Source: an uncultured Clostridia bacterium (GTDB lineage: Bacteria > Bacillota > Clostridia > TANB77 > CAG-508). From it: a stretch of DNA of 59,025 bases. Every line of letters starts with the position of its first letter. Position 1 is the stretch's first letter. Of this stretch, positions 26,271 through 34,876 are shown piece by piece. Both the position numbers and the translations under genes were made by a program. The DNA lies in the NCBI GenBank assembly GCA_934169725.1, contig CAKPOF010000006.1:1-59025 (forward strand), read 5' to 3'. The notes below the pieces were generated by a model, which saw only the letters and a list, made by a program, of their open reading frames with translations, had not been told where the DNA came from and ran no database searches.

Positions 26271-27698
26271 TTAAATATCTGCTTTTGCTTTATCATTTTT
26301 TGATAATTCATAAATAGCATCTGCATAAATTTTACAGGTTAATATTAATTTTTCAATATCTATAAATTCATTAGCCTGATGGCACATATCCGTATCTCCT
26401 GGAAAGTTTGCACCAAATGAAATACAATTATTAAAAGCTCTAGCATAAGTTCCACCACCAATTGAAATTGGTTCAAAATTAGAATTTGTTTTTTTATTAA
26501 ATACATTGCAAAGAGTTTGTATTAAATAATTATCTTTAGATACATATAAAGGTGCTTGTGAAGAATATAATAAAGTTTCTATACGGTTATATTGTGAACA
26601 TTTAGAGTGTATTAAATCAGATATAGTATTTATAGGAGTATATACAGGTATACGTAAGTTTAATCCAATTTGCAAATTTTCTTCGTAAAATCCAAAATTA
26701 CCAACATTTAATGTTAAAGCACCTGATTCATCATTTACATTTATACCTAAAGATTTTCCATCATATTCTGTATTAATTGTTTTTTCAAAAAATTCAAATA
26801 AATTAATAGTAAATCCAAAATGTTTAAATAGTCTGTTTAATAATACAATTAAAGGTGATATTGCATTTTTTCCTAAATCAGGATGTGCAGAATGTGCCTG
26901 AATTCCTAAAGAAGTTAGAGTTATTGTATTATCTTGAATAGAATAGGATATGTCAAAATCAGAATTTATTAATTGTTCATCAATGAATTTTTTTATATCA
27001 TTAATATTTATTTTTGAGGTATCAATATTAAGTGTTGTCGAACAAAACTTGGGAACAACATTTATTGCATTTTTATTGCAATCTATAGATGTTATTTTTA
27101 TTGGTAGATTATTGTATTGAGTATAATTATCTTTTAAATAAAATGTAGCAATTCCTTTTTCAGCATAAATGCATGGAAAGTCAGCATCTGGACTAAACCC
27201 TATATCAGGATGTTCTTCTACTTCTTTATAATGTCTAATACATTTCCAGCTTTTTTCTTCGTTAACTCCTAAAATAAGTCGAATTCTAGAATCAACTTTT
27301 GAATTATCCATTATAGCTTTCATTGCATAAAGTGAAGCTACAACAGGACCTTTATCATCAATAGCACCACGACCAAATATTTTTCCATTTGAAATAGTGG
27401 CATTAAATGGTGGAGTTTCCCATCCATCACCACTAGGAACAACATCTAAATGACCAACAATTCCAACTAATTTAGGGCCATCACCAAATTCAATATATCC
27501 ACAATAATTATCAATATTTTTTGTTCTAAATCCTAAATCTTTTCCTAGTTTTAGTATATAATCTAAAGCATCTTTGGCGTCTTTTCCAAAAGGTATATCT
27601 AAATCATTTGTTTCTACTGAAACACTAGGAATATTTATAAGATTACAAGTATGTTTTATAATATCGTTTTTTAAGTTATCAATATAGTCATCCAACAT
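26271..27698 (-). CDS. pepV: M20 dipeptidase PepV
   Basis: This 475-residue zinc dipeptidase of family M20 takes part in cytosolic breakdown of dipeptides. Metal-site motifs are present: VGIVGHLDVVPSGDGWETPP (His and Asp), GRGAIDDKGPVVASLYAMKA (bridging Asp), LGVNEEKSWKCIRHY (catalytic Glu pair) and the C-terminal MCHQANEF His. A dimerisation/lid domain lies between. ATG at 27698 follows GAGGTGATTTTT; the frame's upstream GTG is part of that site. Confidence 0.92.
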   Translation of the reverse strand: MLDDYIDNLKNDIIKHTCNLINIPSVSVETNDLDIPFGKDAKDALDYILKLGKDLGFRTKNIDNYCGYIEFGDGPKLVGIVGHLDVVPSGDGWETPPFNATISNGKIFGRGAIDDKGPVVASLYAMKAIMDNSKVDSRIRLILGVNEEKSWKCIRHYKEVEEHPDIGFSPDADFPCIYAEKGIATFYLKDNYTQYNNLPIKITSIDCNKNAINVVPKFCSTTLNIDTSKININDIKKFIDEQLINSDFDISYSIQDNTITLTSLGIQAHSAHPDLGKNAISPLIVLLNRLFKHFGFTINLFEFFEKTINTEYDGKSLGINVNDESGALTLNVGNFGFYEENLQIGLNLRIPVYTPINTISDLIHSKCSQYNRIETLLYSSQAPLYVSKDNYLIQTLCNVFNKKTNSNFEPISIGGGTYARAFNNCISFGANFPGDTDMCHQANEFIDIEKLILTCKIYADAIYELSKNDKAKADI

Positions 27699-27736
27699 AA
27701 AAATCACCTCTTAAATATATTATATTAATTTTATTT

Positions 27737-27779
27737 ATAAAAAAAGAACTAGATTACTATTATAGGAGAAATCTAGTTC
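27737..27779 (-). terminator. Intrinsic terminator upstream of pepV
   Basis: On the minus strand GAACTAGATT/AATCTAGTTC forms a 10-bp stem with a 14-nt loop, followed by seven T. It ends 39 nt before the pepV start and either closes the broken upstream gene or acts as an attenuator in the pepV leader. Confidence 0.7.
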
Positions 27780-27902
27780 AATAAACAAAAAATAATAAAT
27801 AAATCAATATATAAATATATGATTTATTATTGGTATTGTAGCAAATAAAAGAAAACAAGTCAATAAAAAAAGTGAAAAAATGCTGAAAATAAAGCATAAT
27901 TG

Positions 27903-27951
27903 GTTACAATTCACAGTTTATTTATGAAATAATTTGATAATATATTATTAA
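27903..27951. repeat. Single-ended fragment of the local MITE family
   Basis: GTTACAATTCACA (27903-27915) followed about 17 nt later by TTTGATAATATATTA (27933-27947) matches the end arms of the repeats at 30586-30762 and 39404-39600. The core and the second end are missing. Confidence 0.6.
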
Positions 27952-28204
27952 TTATAATAAATAATTTAAGGATTCTAAGTTTTTAAAAGCTAGATCATAT
28001 AAACTTTCACCTTTGAAATTATATCTTAAACCATATATATATTTCAACGGATTGAATTGTGCTTGATTTTTAAATTCTAAAGCACCTTCCACAGAAAATG
28101 GTAAAGAAGTATTTTTGGTAATAGTAGAGTTGTAACCTAATTTAGATAAGGTGATTTGTTCTTTTTCTAGTATTTTTAATAGAATCAATCCATAAAGAAT
28201 TCAT
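27952..28204 (-). pseudogene. Small hypothetical gene with a frameshift in an A-run
   Basis: AAGGTGTG precedes ATG at 28204, and the frame reads MNSLWIDSIKN before ending early. The neighbouring frame continues LEKEQITLSKLGYNSTITKN and YIYGLRYNFKGESLYDLAF to 27952. Removing one A from the AAAAA run joins the two into about 83 residues. The family is not recognised; it may be a decayed gene or a sequence error. Confidence 0.4.
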
Positions 28205-28326
28205 AAAATCACACCTTTCAAAAATAGTATAACCATATTTTTGGAATAAATTATAAAAAATATGGAAAAATAAAAAATAAAATGATATACTTTCCAATAG
28301 AAAAATAATAAATAGGAGGTAATACG

Positions 28327-29721
28327 ATGGAAGAAGATTTAAGAGAAAAACTTTTTGACAAGAAAGAAAATGGATGGAAAAAAATAAACGAAGAAGAAAG
28401 AAAAAAAGCATTTGAAATTTCAAAAGGTTATATGGAGTTTTTAAATAAATCCAAAATAGAAAGAGAATTTATAAAAAATGCTAGAAAACTTGCAGATCAA
28501 AATGGTTTTAGAGATATAATGGAATTTGATACATTAAAACCTGGAGATAAAATATATTTTATTAATAGAAATAAAAGTATGTATTTAGCAATTATAGGAA
28601 GTGAAAATATAGAAAATGGTATGCATATAATTGGTTCACATGTTGATTCTCCTAGACTTGATTTAAAACCAAATCCATTATATGAAGATGCAGAAATGGC
28701 ATATTTTAAAACACACTATTATGGTGGAATAAAAAAATATCAATGGACAACAATTCCATTAAGTATACATGGTACTATAGTAAAAACAAATGGCGAAAAA
28801 ATAGATATATGTATTGGTGAAGATGAAAATGATCCAATATTTACAATTACAGATTTACTACCACACTTAGCTCAAGAGCAAATGGAAAGAAAACTAAAAA
28901 ATGGTGTTGCAGGAGAAGACTTAAACCTATTAATAGGAAGTATACCAGCAACAGAAGAAGGTAAAGAACAAGTAAAATTAAATATTTTAAAAATTTTAAA
29001 TAAAAAATATGGAATTGTAGAAGCAGATTTAACAAGTTCAGAAATAGAGTTAGTTCCAGCATTTAAAGCTAGAAGTTTAGGATTTGATGAAGGAATGGTT
29101 GCAGCATATGGACAAGATGATAAAGTATGTGCATATACATCTTTATTAGCAATGATGAATTTAGAAAATGTAAAAAATACAGCTGTATGTATATTATCTG
29201 ATAAAGAAGAGATAGGAAGCATGGGAAACACAGGAATGGAATCACATATGTTTGATTTCTTTATATCAGAAATTTTAAATAAATTACAAGTAAATAAACC
29301 AAATCTTTTAGATAGAGTATTTTGTTTTTCAAAAATGTTATCATCAGATGTTGATGCAGGGTTTGATCCAATATATGCATCAGTTTCTGATAAAACAAAT
29401 GCAGGATTTTTAGGCAAAGGTATAAGTTTAAATAAATATACAGGAGCTAGAGGAAAATCAGGAGCATCTGATGCAAATGCAGAATATGTTGGATGGATAA
29501 GAAACATGCTAGAAAAACATGATATTAGTTATCAAGTTGCAGAACTAGGTAAAGTTGATATAGGCGGAGGCGGAACAATAGCCTATATTATAGCTAATAA
29601 AGGAGCTGACGTTATAGATTGTGGAGTACCTGTATTATCAATGCATGCACCATATGAAGTAACAAGTAAATATGATATTTATTCAGCATATAAAACATAT
29701 AAGGCATTTTGGCAAGAATAA
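28327..29721 (+). CDS. apeA: M18-family aspartyl aminopeptidase
   Basis: This 464-residue zinc aminopeptidase of family M18 releases N-terminal, mainly acidic or neutral, residues in the cytosol. Metal and catalytic motifs: MHIIGSHVDSPRLDLKPNPL (His-Asp), GQDDKVCAYTSLLAMM (bridging Asp), LSDKEEIGSMGNTGMESHM (Glu pair), DVDAGFDP and the C-terminal SMHAPYEVTSKYD (His). Length is normal for the bacterial ApeA type. ATG follows AGGAGGT. Its position opposite pepV suggests a peptide-catabolism neighbourhood. Confidence 0.92.
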   Translation: MEEDLREKLFDKKENGWKKINEEERKKAFEISKGYMEFLNKSKIEREFIKNARKLADQNGFRDIMEFDTLKPGDKIYFINRNKSMYLAIIGSENIENGMHIIGSHVDSPRLDLKPNPLYEDAEMAYFKTHYYGGIKKYQWTTIPLSIHGTIVKTNGEKIDICIGEDENDPIFTITDLLPHLAQEQMERKLKNGVAGEDLNLLIGSIPATEEGKEQVKLNILKILNKKYGIVEADLTSSEIELVPAFKARSLGFDEGMVAAYGQDDKVCAYTSLLAMMNLENVKNTAVCILSDKEEIGSMGNTGMESHMFDFFISEILNKLQVNKPNLLDRVFCFSKMLSSDVDAGFDPIYASVSDKTNAGFLGKGISLNKYTGARGKSGASDANAEYVGWIRNMLEKHDISYQVAELGKVDIGGGGTIAYIIANKGADVIDCGVPVLSMHAPYEVTSKYDIYSAYKTYKAFWQE

Positions 29722-29726
29722 AAAGC

Positions 29727-29775
29727 AAAAAAATAATTTTATGAATTTATTTTTTATTCATAAAATTATTTTTTT
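29727..29775. terminator. Bidirectional terminator
   Basis: A perfect 19-bp stem AAAAAATAATTTTATGAAT/ATTCATAAAATTATTTTTT lies between convergent apeA and the XRE gene. Confidence 0.85.
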
Positions 29776-29778
29776 GTT

Positions 29779-30120
29779 TTATTCAAAATTAATTAATAAA
29801 TCAATCATGTTATCAACAAAATTAACCTTTTCTGTGGATAATTGATTTAATTTTTTAGATATTTCAAGTTGTTTCTGAACATTTTTATTTGTTATAAAAT
29901 TTCCAAAAATAGTATTAGGACTAATACCTAAAATATTCATGTAATTTATTAGAGTACTGGTTTTAATTCCACTATATCCATTTTCAATTCTTGAAATATA
30001 TTTTAAAGATATTCCTAACTTTTCTGCCATAATATCTTGTGTAAAGCCATTTTTAAGTCTAAAGTCTTTTAATATTTTTCCAAAAGTTTTATCAATGTCA
30101 CTTTTTGATATAGAATTCAT
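29779..30120 (-). CDS. XRE-family transcriptional regulator
   Basis: This 113-residue protein has an N-terminal HTH_3 domain (LKDFRLKNGFTQDIMAEKLG, then ISLKYISRIENGYSGIKTST) and a helical C-terminus (LNQLSTEKVNFVDNMIDLLI) of the type that ends small clostridial Xre regulators. ATG with a GGAGG site. No obvious target; the roughly 300 bp upstream is non-coding. Confidence 0.85.
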   Translation of the reverse strand: MNSISKSDIDKTFGKILKDFRLKNGFTQDIMAEKLGISLKYISRIENGYSGIKTSTLINYMNILGISPNTIFGNFITNKNVQKQLEISKKLNQLSTEKVNFVDNMIDLLINFE

Positions 30121-30420
30121 TTTTTTCCTCCATAAAATTAAAGTATTATTATAAGTATAACAAGCATAAAACTAATCTAAAACACATTAATAATATAATC
30201 AAAAAGCTTAAAAATAATACATAAAAAATATTAAAATTATAGTTAATATCATAAATAAGAAAGAAAAATGTAGAAAAAAGAATGTATAAGTAAAAGTGAT
30301 ACAATAAAAACTAAAAGGTCTTATTTAATAAAAAAATAGAACAATCAATACTAGCAATTGCTTTGTGAATTTAAACAAAATAAAAAAGCTATATCAATTT
30401 GATATAACTTTTAAATTCTT
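30121..30420. other. Gene-free AT-rich stretch
   Basis: No open frame with a ribosome binding site, no strong hairpin and no repeat are seen here. The left end must hold the promoter of the XRE gene. Confidence 0.5.
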
Positions 30421-30497
30421 TGGTGGGCCAAGAGGGGTTCGAACCCCCGACCCCACGCTTAGAAGGCGTGTGCTCTATCCAACTGAGCTATTGACCC
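30421..30497 (-). tRNA. tRNA-Arg (anticodon TCT)
   Basis: Reverse complement: acceptor GGGTCAA/TTGGCCC with one T-G pair, discriminator A, encoded CCA; anticodon arm CACGC-CTTCTAA-GCGTG; T-arm GGGGG-TTCGAAC-CCCTC. It reads AGA/AGG. Confidence 0.95.
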
Positions 30498-30585
30498 ATA
30501 TCTCAAAGACAATAAATATAATAGCACAAATATATATGTCTGTCAATAATTTTGGAAGAAAAAAATAAAAAAGTGATACATGGTG

Positions 30586-30762
30586 GTTACAATTCATGTT
30601 TCTAAATATTTAATTTATAAAAATTTGATAATATATTGTTTTTTCATACCTTGGTGTTGCAAACCACATATTAAAATTACTAGTATGTAGTTTGCTCCAA
30701 TTCGCACTCACTAGCGTTCGTTTGATCGCTTACGCGGTATTTCAAAACAATATATTATCAAA
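30586..30762 (+). repeat. MITE-like repeat, copy A
   Basis: The core 30624-30762 is bounded by a perfect 19-bp inverted repeat (TTTGATAATATATTGTTTT and its complement), with an outer arm starting GTTACAATTCATG at 30586. The interior is unusually GC-rich (CGCACTCACTAGCGTTCG, GATCGCTTACGCGG) and contains a hairpin pairing GCAAACC-ACATA with TATGT-GTTTGC. It matches 39404-39600 in opposite orientation. No protein is encoded. Confidence 0.8.
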
Positions 30763-30788
30763 GTATTAACCTAAAATTTAGCAATGTA

Positions 30789-30840
30789 ATTTTTTGTATC
30801 TTGGCATTTCAAACTACACATTGAATTTATTAGTATGTAA
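30789..30840 (+). repeat. Partial, degenerate MITE copy
   Basis: GTATCTTGGCATTTCAAACT, then ACACATTG...TTAGTATGTA, is a diverged copy of the first third of the MITE core (compare 30645-30690). It overlaps the last codons and stop of the adjacent GDT1-family gene. Confidence 0.55.
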
Positions 30841-31453
30841 ATATTAAGCCTACAAGACCAATTCCAATAAATAAAACATTTGAAAAAATTTCTATGTATT
30901 GTTGTTTAAATTTTGTAGAAATAAATCTTCCAAATAAAATTGCAATCATATTACTAAAGACCATTCCCAATATTGAACCAATAATTAAAGAAATTTTGAA
31001 TTTAGGATATTGAATACCAAGTCCAATAGATGACATAAATGTTTTATCTCCTAATTCTCCTATAAAAATACAAAAAAAAATTATAAATGTATAATGTATT
31101 TTTAAATTGATTAATTTAGAAATGAGATCAGATTTATAGTCATTTGAATTAGGTAAAGTTTTTGAATGATTTTTTTTCATAGAAATAAATCCCACGATTC
31201 CAAACAAAATAAAAGAAACATATGTTAGCAAGGTTAACCAATGAGAAAAATTAGAATTAGAAAGATTACCAAGTTTGCTTCCTAAAATAATCGCCAAACC
31301 ATGACTCATAAAAGTTCCAAAAGCAATGCCTAACAATATGTTTTTGATTTTACTCTTGGTAGATAGAGATAAAACTATGAGTTGAGTTTTATCACCTAAT
31401 TCAGCAAAGAATATGATTATGAAAGATAATAATAATGTGGATATAAAATTCAT
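30830..31453 (-). CDS. GDT1/TMEM165 (UPF0016) family transporter
   Basis: This 207-residue membrane protein has six predicted helices and two copies of the family motif E-x-G-D-K-T (FFAELGDKTQLIVLSLSTK and FIGELGDKTFMSSIGLG), the cation-binding signature. Bacterial relatives (MneA-like) export Mn2+; others move Ca2+/Mn2+ against H+. The final residues (FTY-stop) come from MITE-like sequence, so the C-terminus may have been trimmed. I see no Mn2+ riboswitch upstream. Confidence 0.88.
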   Translation of the reverse strand: MNFISTLLLSFIIIFFAELGDKTQLIVLSLSTKSKIKNILLGIAFGTFMSHGLAIILGSKLGNLSNSNFSHWLTLLTYVSFILFGIVGFISMKKNHSKTLPNSNDYKSDLISKLINLKIHYTFIIFFCIFIGELGDKTFMSSIGLGIQYPKFKISLIIGSILGMVFSNMIAILFGRFISTKFKQQYIEIFSNVLFIGIGLVGLIFTY

Positions 31454-31690
31454 AAATCAGACCTCGTTTCTTGAGAAATAAAAATAAATTTTTATTCTAC
31501 AAAAATGGATTTGCCACATGCCAATTCCAATTTTTGCTTATTAATAAATATGAAATTAAATCTAATTTATTCATGGAAGTTATTTTATAAATTATTTGGG
31601 GAAATGTAAATTTTTTGTGAAATTGTTTACATGAATAAATATAAATGATATTATGTTCATAATTATAATAAGGTCAAAGGAGGAATTTTT

Positions 31691-32632
31691 GTGATAGAGG
31701 TAAAAAATGTTACAAAAAAGTATGGAAATGTACTAGCCGTAGAAGATATTAGTTTTTCAATAAAAGATGGCGAAATTGTAGGGTTACTTGGACCTAATGG
31801 TGCAGGAAAAACAACTACAATGAATATTTTATCTGGCTACATAGAACAAACGTCAGGAGAAGTAACTATTGAAGGTTATGACAATCTAAAAAAGTCGAAG
31901 AAGGCGAGAAAACAAATTGGCTATATGCCAGAAGGAGTACCTCTTTATACAGATTTAACCGTAAAAGAATTTGTTACATATATGGCTGAATTAAAGCAAG
32001 TAGATAAAAAAGTAAGAAAAGAAAGAGTAGAAAATGTAATAGAGAAAACAGGGTTAACAGACGTACAAAATAAATTAACAAGAAATTTATCAAGAGGTTA
32101 TAAACAAAGAGTAAGTATGGCTGGGGCATTAGTTGGTGATTCTAAGGTTCTTATTCTAGATGAACCTACAGTAGGGTTGGATCCAAAGCAGATTACAGAA
32201 ATTAGAAGTTTGATAAAAGAATTAGGAAAAACACATACAGTAATTTTAAGTTCACATATTTTATCAGAAGTTAGTCAAATATGTAATAAAGTTATTATTA
32301 TAAATAAAGGAAAAATAATAGCAATAGATACACCAACAAACTTAGAAAATAAAGTTAGTGATAACAATTGTATATATGTAACAGTAGAAGATAATGAAAA
32401 CAAGATGAAAGATATTCAAGAAAAAATAAAAGAAATAAAAAATGTAGAATTAATAGAAGAAAATGAAGATAAAACAAAAAGATATTTAATAAAAGCAGAA
32501 AAAGATGTAGACTTAAGAAAGAAGATTTTCTCAGAATTTGCTAAAGAAAATATAACAATATTTGAAATGAAAAAAGCTGATACTACATTAGAGGATGCTT
32601 TTATGAAATTGATAGAAGGAGGAAATAAATAA
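31691..32632 (+). CDS. ABC transporter ATP-binding protein (GldA-like)
   Basis: This 313-residue ATPase has Walker A LGPNGAGKTTTMNILSG, Q-loop, signature LSRGYKQRVSMAGALVG, Walker B KVLILDEPTVGLDPKQ and the H-loop HTVILSSHILSEV. The roughly 90-residue C-terminal extension is typical of ABC-2 transporters of the Gld/NatA type. GTG start after AGGAGG. Its stop overlaps the next gene's ATG region by 1 nt. With the permease and the GldG-like protein downstream it forms one export system of unknown substrate. Confidence 0.92.
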   Translation: MIEVKNVTKKYGNVLAVEDISFSIKDGEIVGLLGPNGAGKTTTMNILSGYIEQTSGEVTIEGYDNLKKSKKARKQIGYMPEGVPLYTDLTVKEFVTYMAELKQVDKKVRKERVENVIEKTGLTDVQNKLTRNLSRGYKQRVSMAGALVGDSKVLILDEPTVGLDPKQITEIRSLIKELGKTHTVILSSHILSEVSQICNKVIIINKGKIIAIDTPTNLENKVSDNNCIYVTVEDNENKMKDIQEKIKEIKNVELIEENEDKTKRYLIKAEKDVDLRKKIFSEFAKENITIFEMKKADTTLEDAFMKLIEGGNK

Positions 32633-33315
32633 TGTGGGCAATAATAAAAAAAGAATTTAAATCATATTTCTTTTCACCAATAGGATATATATTTATAGGA
32701 TTATTTTTACTAGCATTTAGTGGATTTTTCTATACAGATGTTTTTATGTCTCAAAGTGTGAATTTTGAATATATTTTTTATTCAGGAGCAACAGTATTAA
32801 CAATGATAGTTCCATTTATTACAATGAGAACTTTAGCAGAAGAAAGAAAAGTAGGGACTGAACAATTATTATTAACATCACCTATAAGTATAACTAAAAT
32901 TGTATTAGCAAAATTTATATCAGTACTTGGAATAATAATAATAACTGAACTTTGTACTTTTATGTATTTTGGAATATTAGCATATTTTGGAAATCCACAT
33001 ATAGTAACAGCATTAGTAACATTATTGGGATTTTTATTATTAGCCATGAGCTATATATCTTTTAGTATGCTAGCATCTAGTTTAACAGAAAATCAAATTA
33101 TTGCAGGTGTGGTTTCTGTAATAATTTTAGTAGCATTAAATTGGGTTTTGCCATATGTAAGTGATTGGTTTACTAATTTTTCATTAGTTAATATATTTTC
33201 AAATTTTCCAAAAGGACAAATTGATATTGCAGATACAGTAACATTTATAGCATTTACTATAATGAATTTGTTATTAACAATAGTAGTAATGCAAAGAAGA
33301 AAAAGTGTGAGATAG
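32632..33315 (+). CDS. ABC-2 type permease (GldF-like)
   Basis: This 227-residue protein has six membrane helices. The opening MWAIIKKEFKSYFFSPIGYI FIGLF and the TMRTLAEERKVGTEQLLLTS motif are diagnostic for the gliding-motility-type ABC-2 permease family. In non-gliding Firmicutes such permeases serve unknown export functions. It is translationally coupled to the ATPase gene. Confidence 0.9.
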   Translation: MWAIIKKEFKSYFFSPIGYIFIGLFLLAFSGFFYTDVFMSQSVNFEYIFYSGATVLTMIVPFITMRTLAEERKVGTEQLLLTSPISITKIVLAKFISVLGIIIITELCTFMYFGILAYFGNPHIVTALVTLLGFLLLAMSYISFSMLASSLTENQIIAGVVSVIILVALNWVLPYVSDWFTNFSLVNIFSNFPKGQIDIADTVTFIAFTIMNLLLTIVVMQRRKSVR

Positions 33316-33327
33316 GAGGAAAAGGAA

Positions 33328-34827
33328 TTGAAAAGAAAAGAAAAACCAAATAAAAAAGACAAAAAAACAAGTAAATTTGTTCAAATTATAAAAAAGAAAT
33401 GGTTGATTAATGGAACTAAAACATTTTTATTAGTTGCTATAATAATATTAGCTTTTGCAGGAATAACAGTAGGAATGAAAAAACTAGACTTAACACCAAT
33501 CGATTTAACAGAAGAAAAATTATATACTTTAACAGATGAAAGCAAAGAAAAAGTTAAAGATATAGATCAAGATGTAAATATATATTTTGTTGGATATGCA
33601 GAAAGTGATTCAGATTTTGAATTAGCTAAACAATATAAGAATGCAAACGAAAAAATAGTAGCAACAGTTGTAAATCCAGATGATAGACCAGATTTAACAC
33701 AAAAATATAAAATAGAAAGTGGAACAGAAGGAATTATAGTTGAATCAGGTGATAGATATAAAGTATTAACTTCTGATGATTTAGTTACATATGATACTTC
33801 AACATATGAAACAATTAGCATAGCAGAAGAAAAATTAACAAATGCAATAAGATCTGTAACAACAGATAATATTCCTAAGGTTTATTTTTTAGAAGGATAT
33901 AGTGATTTTTCATTAGAAAACAATATGCAATATTTAAATGTATATTTACAAAATGAAATAACAAATGTTGAAAGTTTAAATGTATTATCAAAAGGAAATA
34001 TTCCAGATGATTGTGATACATTAGTAATACAATCACCATCAAAAGATTTTGATGATGTAGCTACAACAGCAATTACAGACTATATAAATAAAGGTGGAAA
34101 CATACTATGGTTAAATGCTGCTATGACAAATGCAGAAGATTTACCAAATGTTAATAAAATTTTAGCAATGTATGGAGTTAAACCATTTGAAATAGGTGTT
34201 ATTAGAGAAACAGATTCAAATAAAATGGTTTCAGGTTCACAAGATTTGATTTTTCCAACTTTAGAAAGTTCAAAAATAACTGAAGATATATATTCAGAAG
34301 GAATAATATTTGGAACTGCTACAAAGGTAAATATAGATGAAGATAAATTAGATGAATTAAATGTAGAAGAAACAGATTTAGCAACAACAAGTGATGGAGC
34401 ATATTTCAGAACAAACTTTAGTAATGAATCATCATCACCAGAAGATGGAGAAGAAACAAAATCTTTTGTAGTTGGAGCTCAATTAGAAAAAACGATATCA
34501 GAAGAAAATGAAGAAACAGGAGAAAAAGCAAAAAAATCAACATTAATTATTTATGGAGAGAATTATTTTGCTAGTGATTATACTTTAACACAAAATTCAC
34601 AATATCCAATGATTCAAATGGGAAATAATAAAGACCTTGTGTTAAATTCTATAGCATATTTATCTGATAGAGAAGAAGATATAACAGCAAGAAAAGATAA
34701 AGGAACAGTTACATATACAGCTACAGATGAACAAGACAAAATTGTAAAAACAATAATTTTTGTTGTTCCAGTAATAATTATTATAGTTGGAATAGTAGTA
34801 TGGGCAAAAAGAAGAAATAAAAAATAA
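33328..34827 (+). CDS. GldG-like ABC-associated protein
   Basis: This 499-residue protein has a TTG start after AGGAGGAAAAGG. An N-terminal membrane helix (FLLVAIIILAFAGITVGM) follows a basic cytoplasmic start, then LDLTPIDLTEEKLYTLTDES, typical of GldG/DUF4350-type ABC_transp_aux domains. An extracytoplasmic alpha/beta domain includes VYFLEGYSDFSLENNMQYLN, and a C-terminal helix with a basic tail (VPVIIIIVGIVVWAKRRNKK) closes it. It is the third component of the Gld-type transporter and probably co-transcribed. Confidence 0.85.
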   Translation: MKRKEKPNKKDKKTSKFVQIIKKKWLINGTKTFLLVAIIILAFAGITVGMKKLDLTPIDLTEEKLYTLTDESKEKVKDIDQDVNIYFVGYAESDSDFELAKQYKNANEKIVATVVNPDDRPDLTQKYKIESGTEGIIVESGDRYKVLTSDDLVTYDTSTYETISIAEEKLTNAIRSVTTDNIPKVYFLEGYSDFSLENNMQYLNVYLQNEITNVESLNVLSKGNIPDDCDTLVIQSPSKDFDDVATTAITDYINKGGNILWLNAAMTNAEDLPNVNKILAMYGVKPFEIGVIRETDSNKMVSGSQDLIFPTLESSKITEDIYSEGIIFGTATKVNIDEDKLDELNVEETDLATTSDGAYFRTNFSNESSSPEDGEETKSFVVGAQLEKTISEENEETGEKAKKSTLIIYGENYFASDYTLTQNSQYPMIQMGNNKDLVLNSIAYLSDREEDITARKDKGTVTYTATDEQDKIVKTIIFVVPVIIIIVGIVVWAKRRNKK

Positions 34828-34841
34828 TGTAATAAATAATA

Positions 34842-34873
34842 AAAAATCTCATAAGTTTATTATGAGGTTTTTT
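34842..34873 (+). terminator. Terminator of the Gld-type ABC operon
   Basis: The stem AAAAATCTCATAA/TTATGAGGTTTTT (one G-T pair) is followed by T residues. Its right arm also supplies the GAGG ribosome binding site of the next gene, so terminator and initiation site overlap. Confidence 0.75.
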
Positions 34874-34876
34874 ATT

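Noticed and set aside
28872..29507. 211-aa minus-strand ORF inside apeA
   Set aside because: It is entirely antisense to a well-supported M18 peptidase gene and has no start signal.
30365..30568. 67-aa plus-strand ORF
   Set aside because: It is antisense to tRNA-Arg(TCT).
30586..30840. CRISPR array
   Set aside because: The repeats are few, dispersed, in opposite orientations and without regular spacers; no cas gene is present.
31454..31690. Mn2+ riboswitch (yybP-ykoY type) upstream of the GDT1-family gene
   Set aside because: The conserved loop motifs are not visible in the leader on the minus strand.
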